Assembly (NCBI RefSeq): GCF_029892445.1
Contig: NZ_JARXVJ010000001.1
Coordinates: 1,240,001 to 1,304,000 of the forward strand
Reading direction: 5' to 3'
DNA from: Chryseobacterium sp. H1D6B
Lineage (GTDB): Bacteria > Bacteroidota > Bacteroidia > Flavobacteriales > Weeksellaceae
DNA length: 64,000 nucleotides
Shown in pieces: positions 56,480 to 64,000 of this stretch (position 1 is its first letter; each line of letters starts with the position of its first letter). Below the pieces are notes generated by a model. It ran no database searches, had not been told where the DNA came from, and saw nothing but the letters and a program-made list of their open reading frames with translations. The position numbers and the translations under genes were made by a program.

Positions 56480-56508
56480 AAAAGCCTCAACAAAATGCTG
56501 GGGCTTTT
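56480..56508. terminator. Bidirectional terminator between 55596 and rpmA
   Basis: Stem AAAAGCCTCA / TGGGGCTTTT with one wobble on the plus strand, loop of nine. T-rich exits on both strands. Confidence 0.75.
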
Positions 56509-56530
56509 AATTTTTTATAAAACGCTTAAA

Positions 56531-56788
56531 TTATGCGTTTGGTTCAATAGATACGAAAGATCTATTGTTTGCTTTCTTTCTGAAAACTACTTTACCATCT
56601 ACTAATGCAAACAAAGTGTGGTCTTTACCCATTCCCACGTTGTTACCTGGGTGATGCTGCGTACCTCTCTGTCTGATAATAATATTTCCGGCAATAGCTT
56701 CTTGTCCTCCGAAAATCTTAACACCTAATCTCTTAGAGTGAGATTCTCTACCGTTTTTGGAACTACCGACTCCTTTCTTGTGTGCCAT
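56531..56788 (-). CDS. rpmA: 50S ribosomal protein L27
   Basis: 85 aa. [20 protein letters not shown] is the L27 N terminus; no cleaved Firmicute-type extension. [20 protein letters not shown] and ALVDGKVVF complete the family. It follows rplU with a 15-nt gap, the normal pairing. Confidence 0.98.
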   Translation of the reverse strand: MAHKKGVGSSKNGRESHSKRLGVKIFGGQEAIAGNIIIRQRGTQHHPGNNVGMGKDHTLFALVDGKVVFRKKANNRSFVSIEPNA

Positions 56789-56803
56789 TTTATTTGTAGA
56801 TTA

Positions 56804-57376
56804 TTATTTCTTGATTTCTTTAAATTTATCAACATTCTTTACGATAGCCGCATCTACGTCTTCGTGAGTAAGAACATTTTTACCTAATTCTTCTTTAACT
56901 TCTTTACCTAAAGCGATTAAAGTTTCTCTGTTTTCTTTAGACTGAGACAAATTGTTTTTCTTTAAGTGATAGTTCAATTCATGATCTTCACCAAAGTTAA
57001 CAGTTGCGTTATCTGAAAGAACTTCTGCTTTTACAGTTTCTTTTTTCTCAGACTTTTTAGCTCCGTCAAATCCAGTGATACCTGTAATTTTAATTTGAGT
57101 TAAAGATTGTCTGTGACCGTTTTTCACTTTGTAACCTTTTCTTCTTTTCTTTTTGAAGATGATTACTTTATCAGCTTTTACGTGATCTAAGATTTCTGCA
57201 TCTACAGTGATACCGTTTACAGCCGGGGCGCCTACAGTGATTGTGCCGTTTACAGTAAGAAGAATTTTATCAAAAGAAAGCTTGTCTCCTTTTTCTCCTT
57301 TTAAACGGTTCACAAACAACTTCTGGTCTTGCTCAACTTTATATTGAAGCCCTGCTATTTCTACAATTGCAAACAT
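56804..57376 (-). CDS. rplU: 50S ribosomal protein L21 with long C-terminal extension
   Basis: 190 aa, against about 103 in E. coli. The first 100 residues are L21 (MFAIVEIAGLQYKVEQDQKL, KKKRRKGYKVKNGHRQ). The extra about 85 residues (KSEKKETVKAEVLSDNATVN, later KEVKEELGKNVLTHEDV) form a helical tail. Extended L21 is known in Bacteroidota. Operon with rpmA. Confidence 0.96.
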   Translation of the reverse strand: MFAIVEIAGLQYKVEQDQKLFVNRLKGEKGDKLSFDKILLTVNGTITVGAPAVNGITVDAEILDHVKADKVIIFKKKRRKGYKVKNGHRQSLTQIKITGITGFDGAKKSEKKETVKAEVLSDNATVNFGEDHELNYHLKKNNLSQSKENRETLIALGKEVKEELGKNVLTHEDVDAAIVKNVDKFKEIKK

Positions 57377-57406
57377 TGTTTATAAATTTTTAGTTATTTC
57401 GAGGTG

Positions 57407-57414
57407 CAAATATA
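57407..57414 (-). promoter_or_regulatory. -7 promoter box of rplU-rpmA
   Basis: TATATTTG followed by GC on the minus strand, 31 nt before the rplU ATG. Confidence 0.6.
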
Positions 57415-57560
57415 AGAATAATTTTCTAATTACTTTACAATCAAATCTATGTTTTTTATTCAAACGCTATTTCACTATGCTTTGAATAATTTTTTACACT
57501 AAAGTGTTCATACATAACATATATTTTTATAACTTCGTTCATACCAAACAAATATTTTAT

Positions 57561-58445
57561 ATGAAAAGAAACTTTAAATTCTGCTTATTAGCAGGAGCAG
57601 CCGCTGTTTTCTCACTAACAGCATGTAGCGACGACAGAATAGAAGAGTCTGCACAACCCAATGACAAAACAGAAACTGCAAAAATTGAACAGCCGGGAGA
57701 TCTGCAGAAACAATGTTCTTATGTTGATCAAAACTGGAGCTCTACCGCAGTGTTAAAAACAACCCTTAACGCCACCGCAGACACAAACTTCATGAACGGC
57801 CAGATGACTAACCTTATCAACTTTTGGGGAGGTACAAGCCTAACATTCAGATTTGTGTATGATGCATCAAATCCGAATTCTACTTACAATGCCATCTCCT
57901 ATTCAAATGGAAAAATCTACTACGGATACGCTATTTATTATGATGCAAAAGCAAAAGGAGGTGACATTGTAAACGCAATGATCCTTGCTCACGAATATGG
58001 ACATCAACTTCAATACCGTTACAATCTGCCTTCTGTAAGTGAATCTACTGCAAGACCTAATGAACTGGAAGCAGACGGATTTGCAGGATACTATCTAAGA
58101 AGACCAAACGGCTACAACAAAACGGACTTCTCTCAAATCGCGGCTGCTTACGAATTTGCACAAAGCATCGGAGATTATCAGACAACAAGCCCGGGACACC
58201 ATGGAACGCCTCCACAGAGAAGATCTGCTGTACGTTTAGGTTTCCTGCTGGGTCAGTATTCCCTTTCTGCATCTGATTTCGATTATAACTTCTTCTACTA
58301 TTATCAAGGTGTTTTAAACGGAACATACAAAATGGGTAAAAATTCTAGAAATCCAGAAATTGACGCTTATATGAGCCAGTATATGGATGAATTAAGAAAA
58401 ATCCAATCTGGAGAAATTTCTGCCGAAGAATTTAAAAAACTGTAA
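57561..58445 (+). CDS. Zinc-metalloprotease-like lipoprotein
   Basis: 294 aa from ATG 57561 (MKRNFKFCLLAGAAAVFSLTACSDD, lipobox with Cys after SLTA); the frame extends upstream to 57504 without a signal. The zinc motif HEYGH is at residues 144-148, preceded by AMILA, and a third-ligand region NELEADGFAGYYL follows, as in neutral zinc metallopeptidases of the YpfJ type. It would sit on an outer or inner membrane face and cleave unknown proteins. Single gene with terminator. Confidence 0.85.
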   Translation: MKRNFKFCLLAGAAAVFSLTACSDDRIEESAQPNDKTETAKIEQPGDLQKQCSYVDQNWSSTAVLKTTLNATADTNFMNGQMTNLINFWGGTSLTFRFVYDASNPNSTYNAISYSNGKIYYGYAIYYDAKAKGGDIVNAMILAHEYGHQLQYRYNLPSVSESTARPNELEADGFAGYYLRRPNGYNKTDFSQIAAAYEFAQSIGDYQTTSPGHHGTPPQRRSAVRLGFLLGQYSLSASDFDYNFFYYYQGVLNGTYKMGKNSRNPEIDAYMSQYMDELRKIQSGEISAEEFKKL

Positions 58446-58470
58446 ACATTCACTTTTAATATATTTGACG

Positions 58471-58503
58471 AAGGAGGTAAAACAGTTTGTTTTACCTCCT
58501 TTT
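58471..58503 (+). terminator. Terminator of the zinc protease gene
   Basis: Perfect 14-bp stem AAGGAGGTAAAACA / TGTTTTACCTCCTT, loop GTT, T-rich exit. Confidence 0.88.
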
Positions 58504-58550
58504 ATTTTTCCGATTATGAGCACGGCTGTCTATAGTTCATAAACTTTATT

Positions 58551-58558
58551 TACTTTTG
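58551..58558 (+). promoter_or_regulatory. -7 promoter box of the acyltransferase
   Basis: TACTTTTG, matching TAnnTTTG, 18 nt before the ATG; no -33 partner. Confidence 0.45.
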
Positions 58559-58575
58559 GCTTACTATATTTAATA

Positions 58576-59664
58576 ATGAACAGAGATCTCTACATTGATT
58601 TTGCAAAAGGACTGGCAACACTTTCCATTATATTCATCCATACAGCTTTTTGGTCTGGACAGTTTTATATTCCCGCAGAAATAAGGGTATTTTCGCTGGT
58701 ATTTGACGTTGCGCTTTTTTATGCACTAAGCGGAATTACGTCAGGATCAAACATAGAGAAAACATTGTACAGGCTTCTGAAACTCCAGATCACCTATATG
58801 ATCTTTGTGACATTCTTATTTTTCTTAGATTACTTTTTTAAAGTTCTTGGATTAAACTTTTTTTCCTTAGAATGGATGCAGCAGTTCTATTCAACTTTCG
58901 GCTCAAAATATGTACCTTCAAATATTTCTACTGATCCTCAATGGCAGAATCTTGGAAATTGGTATCTCCACGAATATTCCAATGCAGATACTTTCCCAGT
59001 AGTAATGGGCAGCTTTTGGTATCTTAAAGTTTATTTTATCCTTACCCTTTTTGGCGTTTTAATTTTGAGGTTCTTTCCGAAACATGTCAACTGGTTTATC
59101 GGAATATGCATTGCTCTAACATTAATTTTCAATATTTTCCCTTTCTATTATCCGACAGGACAGGTGGGTTACACTGCATTTTATCTTGCTGTATTCTTAA
59201 TAGCTAACAGAATGCGCGGCAGAAAAATCCCGGCAAAGATAATTCCCGTTCTTTATGGTGTTGTTGCCATTGCTTTAGCATGGATGTTCTGGTATTATGG
59301 AAACGACATATTTTATAAAATCAATAAACAGAAATTTCCTCCAAAGATTCCTTATATAATATGGTCTTTATTTTCTTTGACAACCCTGTTTGTTTTTTAT
59401 AACAGATTAAAGATATCAAAAGAGAATTTTGTTACATACATCGGAAAGAATGCCATATTTTTCTATTTCGGGCAGGGAATGAGTTCTTCACTGGTTTATT
59501 TTCTTGTAGTTTCACTGAATGGAAAAATGCCTTGGTGGATATTAATGATTGTAATTTATATCATCAATGTCATTTTAGCGGCAGGTATTGCGGCAGGTTT
59601 AAAGAAAATAGATCATTTGGGCTGGAATATTTTAGAATTTTTAAGGGGGAAGACAGCTTCTTAA
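58576..59664 (+). CDS. Acyltransferase-3 family membrane protein
   Basis: 362 aa with about ten hydrophobic segments. The N terminus MNRDLYIDFAKGLATLSIIF, followed by IHTAFW (the conserved His), fits the acyltransferase-3 family that O-acylates sugars of LPS, capsule or other glycans. No glycan gene cluster is adjacent, so the acceptor is unknown. It lies 79 nt upstream of miaE on the same strand. Confidence 0.88.
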   Translation: MNRDLYIDFAKGLATLSIIFIHTAFWSGQFYIPAEIRVFSLVFDVALFYALSGITSGSNIEKTLYRLLKLQITYMIFVTFLFFLDYFFKVLGLNFFSLEWMQQFYSTFGSKYVPSNISTDPQWQNLGNWYLHEYSNADTFPVVMGSFWYLKVYFILTLFGVLILRFFPKHVNWFIGICIALTLIFNIFPFYYPTGQVGYTAFYLAVFLIANRMRGRKIPAKIIPVLYGVVAIALAWMFWYYGNDIFYKINKQKFPPKIPYIIWSLFSLTTLFVFYNRLKISKENFVTYIGKNAIFFYFGQGMSSSLVYFLVVSLNGKMPWWILMIVIYIINVILAAGIAAGLKKIDHLGWNILEFLRGKTAS

Positions 59665-59743
59665 ATAGTTACAAAACGCCAAATTGTAATAAAAGGGTAA
59701 TTCTTATTGCAATTTATTTTAAATTTACAAAAAAATTTATATC

Positions 59744-60322
59744 ATGTTTAAGTTGAAACTTCCTACCGACCCAAGGTGGGCAAATATTGCAGAAGGAAAC
59801 ATCGAAGAAATTTTAACGGACCATGCTTGGTGTGAGCAGAAGGCAGCAACAAACGCCATTTCTTTAATCACCATGCTTCCAGAACGCTCTGAAATTGTTA
59901 CTGAACTCCTTGCTATTGCCCAGGAAGAACTGGATCATTTTAATCAGGTTCATGAAATTATAAAGAAAAGAGGATACATCTTTGGCAAAACAAGAAAAGA
60001 TGACTACGTCAATACGCTTGCAAAATTTGTTGTACAGGGAAGCCGTGAAGACCTGATTGTGGACAGAATGCTTTTTGCTGCCATGATCGAAGCGAGAAGC
60101 TGTGAAAGATTTAAAGTTCTTACAGAAAATATAAAAGACGAAGAATTAAAGGTATTCTATAAAGAATTAATGATATCCGAAGCGAATCATTATACCACGT
60201 TTATTGGTTTTGCAAGACAATTAGGAGATCCCGAAAAAGTAAACAAACGCTGGGAAGAATGGCTGGAATACGAAGCAGAAATCATCCAGTCATACGGCAA
60301 CAAAGAATCAATACACGGCTAA
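59744..60322 (+). CDS. miaE: tRNA-(ms2io6A37)-hydroxylase MiaE
   Basis: 192 aa di-iron monooxygenase that hydroxylates ms2i6A37 on tRNA. The ligands of the ferritin-like helical bundle are visible in DHAWCEQKAATNAISLI, AQEELDHFNQVHEI, AAMIEARSCERF and ISEANHYTTF. The substrate is the product of MiaB, encoded at 34740. Short gap (12 nt) to the DUF502 gene. Confidence 0.94.
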   Translation: MFKLKLPTDPRWANIAEGNIEEILTDHAWCEQKAATNAISLITMLPERSEIVTELLAIAQEELDHFNQVHEIIKKRGYIFGKTRKDDYVNTLAKFVVQGSREDLIVDRMLFAAMIEARSCERFKVLTENIKDEELKVFYKELMISEANHYTTFIGFARQLGDPEKVNKRWEEWLEYEAEIIQSYGNKESIHG

Positions 60323-60334
60323 AAAAAACATCAA

Positions 60335-60952
60335 TTGAAAAAACTGACTTTTGAAAATATTGCTAATTTTTTTCTGAAAAACTTTTTTCAGGGATTAGTA
60401 ATTATCGGACCTATCGGGCTGACAATTTTTGTGATATGGTATGTTGTAACATCTATTGACAACATTATTCCTTCTATTGCAAAAGAAATTCCGGGGTTAG
60501 TTTTTGTTTCTACTATTTTCATTACTGCACTTTTAGGATATTTAGGAAATAAGTTTGTTGTAGGGAGATTTTTTTTCGACACAATGGACAGTCTTCTGGA
60601 AAAAACTCCTGGAGTAAAACATATTTACACTCCTACAAAAGACGTTATGTCTTCGTTTGTAGGAGATAAGAAAAAATTCAACGATCCTGTATGGGTAAAA
60701 ACCAATGAAAATCCTGAAATATGGAGAATTGGTTTCTTAACTCAAAAAGAAATGGCAGATGTAGATAAGCATAATTATGTTGCGGTTTATCTTCCTCATT
60801 CTTATGCCATTTCGGGATGGGTAATTGTTACTGAAGAAAAAAACATCAAACCTGTAGTGGGAATGACCGCAGCCTCAGCAATGAAATTTGCAGTGAGCGG
60901 CGGTGTAGCAGGCTTCCATTCGGATGAAAATATATTTAAAGCTCCTGAGTAA
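60335..60952 (+). CDS. DUF502 membrane protein
   Basis: 205 aa with a TTG start (the next in-frame ATG is at residue 84, inside the protein). Two membrane segments near the N terminus (FQGLVIIGPIGLTIFVIWYV and IPGLVFVSTIFITALLGYLG) precede a soluble domain with VKHIYTPTKDVMSSFVGDKK and VYLPHSYAISGWVIVTEEKN. Family function is unknown. Probably co-transcribed with miaE. Confidence 0.88.
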   Translation: MKKLTFENIANFFLKNFFQGLVIIGPIGLTIFVIWYVVTSIDNIIPSIAKEIPGLVFVSTIFITALLGYLGNKFVVGRFFFDTMDSLLEKTPGVKHIYTPTKDVMSSFVGDKKKFNDPVWVKTNENPEIWRIGFLTQKEMADVDKHNYVAVYLPHSYAISGWVIVTEEKNIKPVVGMTAASAMKFAVSGGVAGFHSDENIFKAPE

Positions 60953-61042
60953 TCCCTTTTTACTCTTTTAAATATACATGATGAATTTGAAATTATTTTC
61001 AAAACAATTTTCTTTAAAAACAATCTAATAAAACATTTACTC

Positions 61043-62419
61043 ATGAATTTACCTTACGCGGAACCTTTCCGTATTAAAATGGTGGAGGAAATCCGTCAAT
61101 CAACAAGAGAAGAAAGAGAACAGTGGCTTAAAGATGCCAATTACAATTTATTCAATTTAAAATCTTCACAGGTTTATATTGACCTTTTAACAGATTCCGG
61201 AACAGGAGCAATGTCTGACAGACAGTGGGGAGCGTTGATGACCGGTGACGAAAGTTATGCCGGCTCCCGTTCATTCGAACAGCTTCACAACACAGTAAAA
61301 AGCATTACAGGATTCAAGTACCTTCTCCCTACACACCAGGGAAGAGCTGCTGAAAATGTATTATTCTCTGTTTTAGTAAAAGACGGTGATGTAGTTCCTG
61401 GAAATTCTCACTTCGATACAACAAAAGGACACATCGAGATCAGAAAAGCCCACGCGATTGACTGTACAATAGATGAAGCTTTCGATATCAATGACCTGCA
61501 TCCTTTCAAGGGAAATATCAACTTGGAAAAACTTGAGGAAGTTTATAAAAGCCACCCAAAAGAAAAAATCCCTTTCTGTTTAATTACAATTACATGTAAT
61601 TCTTCAGGAGGACAGCCGGTTTCTTTAGAAAACATGAAGGCTGTAAAAGAACTTTCAGATCAATATGGGATTCCTGTGTTCTTTGATTCTGCGAGGTTTG
61701 CAGAAAACGCTTATTTTATCAAGAAAAGAGAAAAAGGGCAGGAAAACAGAAGCATCAAAGAAATCTGTAAAGAAATATTCTCTTATGGAGAAGGGATGAC
61801 AATGAGTTCTAAAAAAGACGGTCTTGTCAACATCGGAGGATTTATCGCCCTAAACAATGAAGAAGTTTTCAGAAAAGCTTCAAATTTCACGATCATTTTT
61901 GAAGGATTTATTACTTACGGCGGGATGGCTGGAAGAGATATGGCCGCTCTAGCTGTTGGTTTGGATGAAGCAACTGAATTCGCTTATTTAGAAAGCAGAA
62001 TTTCTCAGGTTGAATACCTTGGACACAAACTTATTGAATACGGAATACCTGTTCAGAAACCCATCGGCGGACATGCTGTTTTCATTGATTCTTTAAACTT
62101 TTTACCTAAAGTTTCCCGTGCAGAATTTCCTGCGCAGACATTGGGACTTGAAATTTATAAAGAAGCTGGAATCAGAACAGTGGAAATCGGAACTTTATTA
62201 GCTGACAGAGATCCTGAAACTAGAGAAAACCGTTATCCTAAACTTGAATTGGTACGTTTAGCAATTCCTAGAAGAACATATACTAATAATCATATGGATT
62301 ATATTGCAGCAGCCATCAAAAACGTTTTTGAAAGACGTGAGGAAATTGCAAAAGGATATAAGATCACATGGGAACCAGATATTTTAAGACACTTCACCGT
62401 ACAGCTTGAGGAAGCATAA
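61043..62419 (+). CDS. tnaA: Tryptophanase
   Basis: 458 aa PLP enzyme of the tryptophanase/tyrosine phenol-lyase family. The PLP lysine is in MTMSSKKD. Substrate-determining positions read tryptophanase-like: TVEIG where tyrosine phenol-lyase has SMERG, and HFDTTKGH where it has YFTTTRYH. Elsewhere (GAMSDRQWGALMTGDE and FSYGEG) it resembles tyrosine phenol-lyase. It would cleave Trp to indole, pyruvate and ammonia. No tnaC-like leader peptide or permease gene is next to it. Confidence 0.93.
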   Translation: MNLPYAEPFRIKMVEEIRQSTREEREQWLKDANYNLFNLKSSQVYIDLLTDSGTGAMSDRQWGALMTGDESYAGSRSFEQLHNTVKSITGFKYLLPTHQGRAAENVLFSVLVKDGDVVPGNSHFDTTKGHIEIRKAHAIDCTIDEAFDINDLHPFKGNINLEKLEEVYKSHPKEKIPFCLITITCNSSGGQPVSLENMKAVKELSDQYGIPVFFDSARFAENAYFIKKREKGQENRSIKEICKEIFSYGEGMTMSSKKDGLVNIGGFIALNNEEVFRKASNFTIIFEGFITYGGMAGRDMAALAVGLDEATEFAYLESRISQVEYLGHKLIEYGIPVQKPIGGHAVFIDSLNFLPKVSRAEFPAQTLGLEIYKEAGIRTVEIGTLLADRDPETRENRYPKLELVRLAIPRRTYTNNHMDYIAAAIKNVFERREEIAKGYKITWEPDILRHFTVQLEEA

Positions 62420-62425
62420 AGTTAG

Positions 62426-62452
62426 AAACCGAGAATATTTTTCTCGGTTTTT
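62426..62452 (+). terminator. Terminator of tnaA
   Basis: Stem AAACCGAGAA / TTCTCGGTTT, loop TATTT, followed by T run. Confidence 0.9.
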
Positions 62453-62494
62453 TTATTAACCCCGTGAAACGAAGGCATCAATTAAAAATAACAT

Positions 62495-62528
62495 AAACCA
62501 CTTATACCTAATATATTAAGTGGTTTTT
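62495..62528 (+). terminator. Second terminator-like hairpin after tnaA
   Basis: Stem AAACCACTTA / TAAGTGGTTT with a 12-nt loop and T run. The stem is nearly the same as at 13825-13850. No gene ends between it and the tnaA terminator. Confidence 0.6.
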
Positions 62529-62564
62529 TAGTATATGACTTTAAAAGTGTGAACATTTTTAATA

Positions 62565-62572
62565 TATATTTG
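62565..62572 (+). promoter_or_regulatory. -7 promoter box of the FAD monooxygenase
   Basis: TATATTTG followed by C, matching TAnnTTTG, 79 nt before the ATG. Confidence 0.5.
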
Positions 62573-62650
62573 CAATAACACTAAAAATATTACATCACAC
62601 AATATAATACTGATTTCAATACACTAAGGGTTAAAATTATTATTTCGAAA

Positions 62651-63730
62651 ATGAACAAAATTGCTATCATAGGCGCCGGTATTTCTGGCTTAAGCATGGC
62701 GAACTATCTGGAAAAATACAATATAGATTATCATATTTATGAAAGAAGAAAAAAAGACGATTTAGCGGGTCACGGCTTTTTACTTCCTCAAGAAGGCATT
62801 GAATATCTTTCGCATATTGTTGATGAAAATACACTTTTCAAAGAAGGGAATTTTTTAAAAAAATATATCCACTACTCCCATACAGGCAGAGTAATTTCTG
62901 AAAGAAAATTAGAGAATGTTTTTGTGATTTCCAGAAGATCACTCATTAATATTTTAAGTCATAATATTCCTTCTGATAAAATTTCTTATGAAAAAACAAT
63001 TACATTTTGTGACACAAAAAAAGGGAAATTAAAATACCCAGACGGTTCTTATATTAATTCCGACATTGTGGTTGTTTCTGACGGCTCTAAAAGCAGGATC
63101 AGAAAAGAAATATTTAAAAATGAGGTCATGAATTCTGTTCGTGACAACGAAGTTGTAAATATTATTGAAAATAAAGAGATCGCAGACCGCATTGAAAATA
63201 ATTTCATGAAATTTCACCATGAAGACGGCGGACTTACTTTTGGTATTTTAAAGCTTTCAGATGCTAAAGTTCTTTGGTATTCACAGTTTGACAGCCTGAA
63301 ATATCAAATAAATGAAGATTGTTCTGTAGAAAACCTGAAAAGATACACCCAAAAAATTTTTGCAGACTGGCACCCTTTAGTTTCTTCCATTGTAAACGGG
63401 TCAAGCTATGAAAATATTCATTTATGGCGTGTTTATGAATTGGAAAAACTGAATAAATTTCATCAAGACAACATCGTTTTTATCGGTGATGCTGCGCACC
63501 CTTTAATTCCATTTACAAGCCAGGGCGTCACTTCGGCTTTAAAAGATGCTTTTATCCTCACAAAGCTTTTATTAGAAGAAAAAAATCCCGAAGAAGTCTT
63601 CAGAAAATATGAGGAGGAAAGGAAACCAGAAATCGAATTTCACATAAAAAATGGGAGAACATTACTAGAACAGTTCTTACTCCCTCTGGACCAGCAGAAA
63701 GAAAATATTTTACCAATCTCTTATAAATAA
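62651..63730 (+). CDS. FAD-dependent monooxygenase
   Basis: 359 aa group A flavoprotein hydroxylase. The dinucleotide motif GAGISG is at 8-13, a DG-type segment VVVSDGSKSRIR follows mid-protein, and the ribityl motif FIGDAAHPLIPFTSQG is near the C terminus. Substrate unknown. It shares a transcript with the aminotransferase 4 nt downstream, and lies after tryptophanase, so an indole or tryptophan-derived substrate is possible but unproven. Confidence 0.88.
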   Translation: MNKIAIIGAGISGLSMANYLEKYNIDYHIYERRKKDDLAGHGFLLPQEGIEYLSHIVDENTLFKEGNFLKKYIHYSHTGRVISERKLENVFVISRRSLINILSHNIPSDKISYEKTITFCDTKKGKLKYPDGSYINSDIVVVSDGSKSRIRKEIFKNEVMNSVRDNEVVNIIENKEIADRIENNFMKFHHEDGGLTFGILKLSDAKVLWYSQFDSLKYQINEDCSVENLKRYTQKIFADWHPLVSSIVNGSSYENIHLWRVYELEKLNKFHQDNIVFIGDAAHPLIPFTSQGVTSALKDAFILTKLLLEEKNPEEVFRKYEEERKPEIEFHIKNGRTLLEQFLLPLDQQKENILPISYK

Positions 63731-63734
63731 AGAC

Positions 63735-64000
63735 ATGTTTAATAATAACGATATTAATTTTGAGGCTCTAAAAAGAAAAGCATACAATGGAAGATGGGCC
63801 GTTTTGGAAGAAGGAATTATCCCTCTGACTGCTGCAGATCCAGATTTCAGAACTGCACCTGAAATTGAGCAGGGAATTATAGAATACATAAAAGACGGCT
63901 ATTTAAGCTACGGTTCGTTTGCAGGACTTCCGGAATTTAAAAAAAATACAGCAAAGCACTTTAACACTGAGAAAAAGGGAAATTTTGGCCCTGAAAATGT
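63735..64000 (+). CDS. PLP-dependent aminotransferase, N-terminal part only
   Basis: About 88 residues before the window ends. MFNNNDINFEALKRKAYNGR, later PLTAADPDFRTAPEIEQGI and GYLSYGSFAGLPEFK match class I/II aminotransferases of the MalY/PatB-like or aspartate-type branch. The PLP lysine lies outside the window. It starts 4 nt after the FAD monooxygenase stop, so the two are probably one operon. Confidence 0.85.
   Translation, partial: MFNNNDINFEALKRKAYNGRWAVLEEGIIPLTAADPDFRTAPEIEQGIIEYIKDGYLSYGSFAGLPEFKKNTAKHFNTEKKGNFGPEN

Noticed and set aside
1..64000. CRISPR arrays, insertion sequences, prophage or rRNA genes
   Set aside because: No regularly spaced repeats, transposase, integrase or rRNA-like sequence were noticed on reading.

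Overview
The window looks like chromosomal DNA of a flavobacterium close to Chryseobacterium (Bacteroidota, Weeksellaceae). This rests on AT-rich sequence with AT-rich codon use, repeated Bacteroidota -7 promoter boxes (TAnnTTTG), type IX secretion sorting domains, PorD, DUF5687/DUF5686/DUF4126 families, a long ribosomal L21, and an oxidative amino-acid metabolism gene set. I saw no rRNA, insertion sequence, phage or CRISPR array. Species assignment would need a database search.

Layout. 1-5059 (minus): C-terminally truncated methylmalonyl-CoA mutase, prolyl oligopeptidase, release factor 1. 5482-10568 (plus): the accessory island and the main discovery candidate. Three tandem secreted paralogues are followed by three very short Cys-rich peptide genes (61, 39 and 48 aa) with an almost identical N-terminal region. 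A 13-bp hairpin comes next, then a protein with isoprenoid-synthase-like aspartate motifs, then a YydH-like M50 membrane protease with a possible peptide-binding N-terminal domain. I read this as a candidate peptide-modification system, perhaps a prenylated peptide by analogy with ComQ/ComX. 10739-13817: a type IX-secreted FISUMP protein divergent from an AraC regulator. 13915-17428: a small membrane protein, then class I and class II fumarases divergent from one another.

17519-26078 (minus): DyP peroxidase, a two-gene ABC transporter, and a housekeeping run read as bamD-rpoZ-coaBC-porD-recN. Then a TetR regulator with a palindromic operator, and on the plus strand tatD-like, tcdA, rnpA and DUF4126. 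29446-36176 (minus): miaB, a hypothetical gene, a sigma-54 activator without a receiver domain, a membrane protein, lptE, and an acidic repeat protein. 36261-37880: three small TonB-C-type exported proteins. 38002-45565 (minus): MFS transporter with pyruvate oxidase, lysA, a DnaQ-type exonuclease with a degenerate GIY-YIG-like half, and a HerA-like ATPase.

45954-48057 (plus): a sulfur-handling cassette (persulfide dioxygenase-rhodanese, rhodanese lipoprotein, thioredoxin). 48103-50986: omega-amidase-like protein, a small barrel-like protein and rseP. 51014-51500: two identical tRNA-Asn genes, each with its own promoter and terminator. 51801-56420: exported and outer-membrane proteins. 56531-57376 (minus): rplU-rpmA. 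57561-64000 (plus): a zinc-protease lipoprotein, an acyltransferase, miaE, DUF502, tryptophanase, an FAD monooxygenase and the start of an aminotransferase. MiaB and MiaE act on the same tRNA adenosine although they lie 24 kb apart.

Many start codons were moved from the longest reading frame to positions supported by signal peptides, promoter boxes or family length; each entry says so. All functions are read from sequence by eye without searches.
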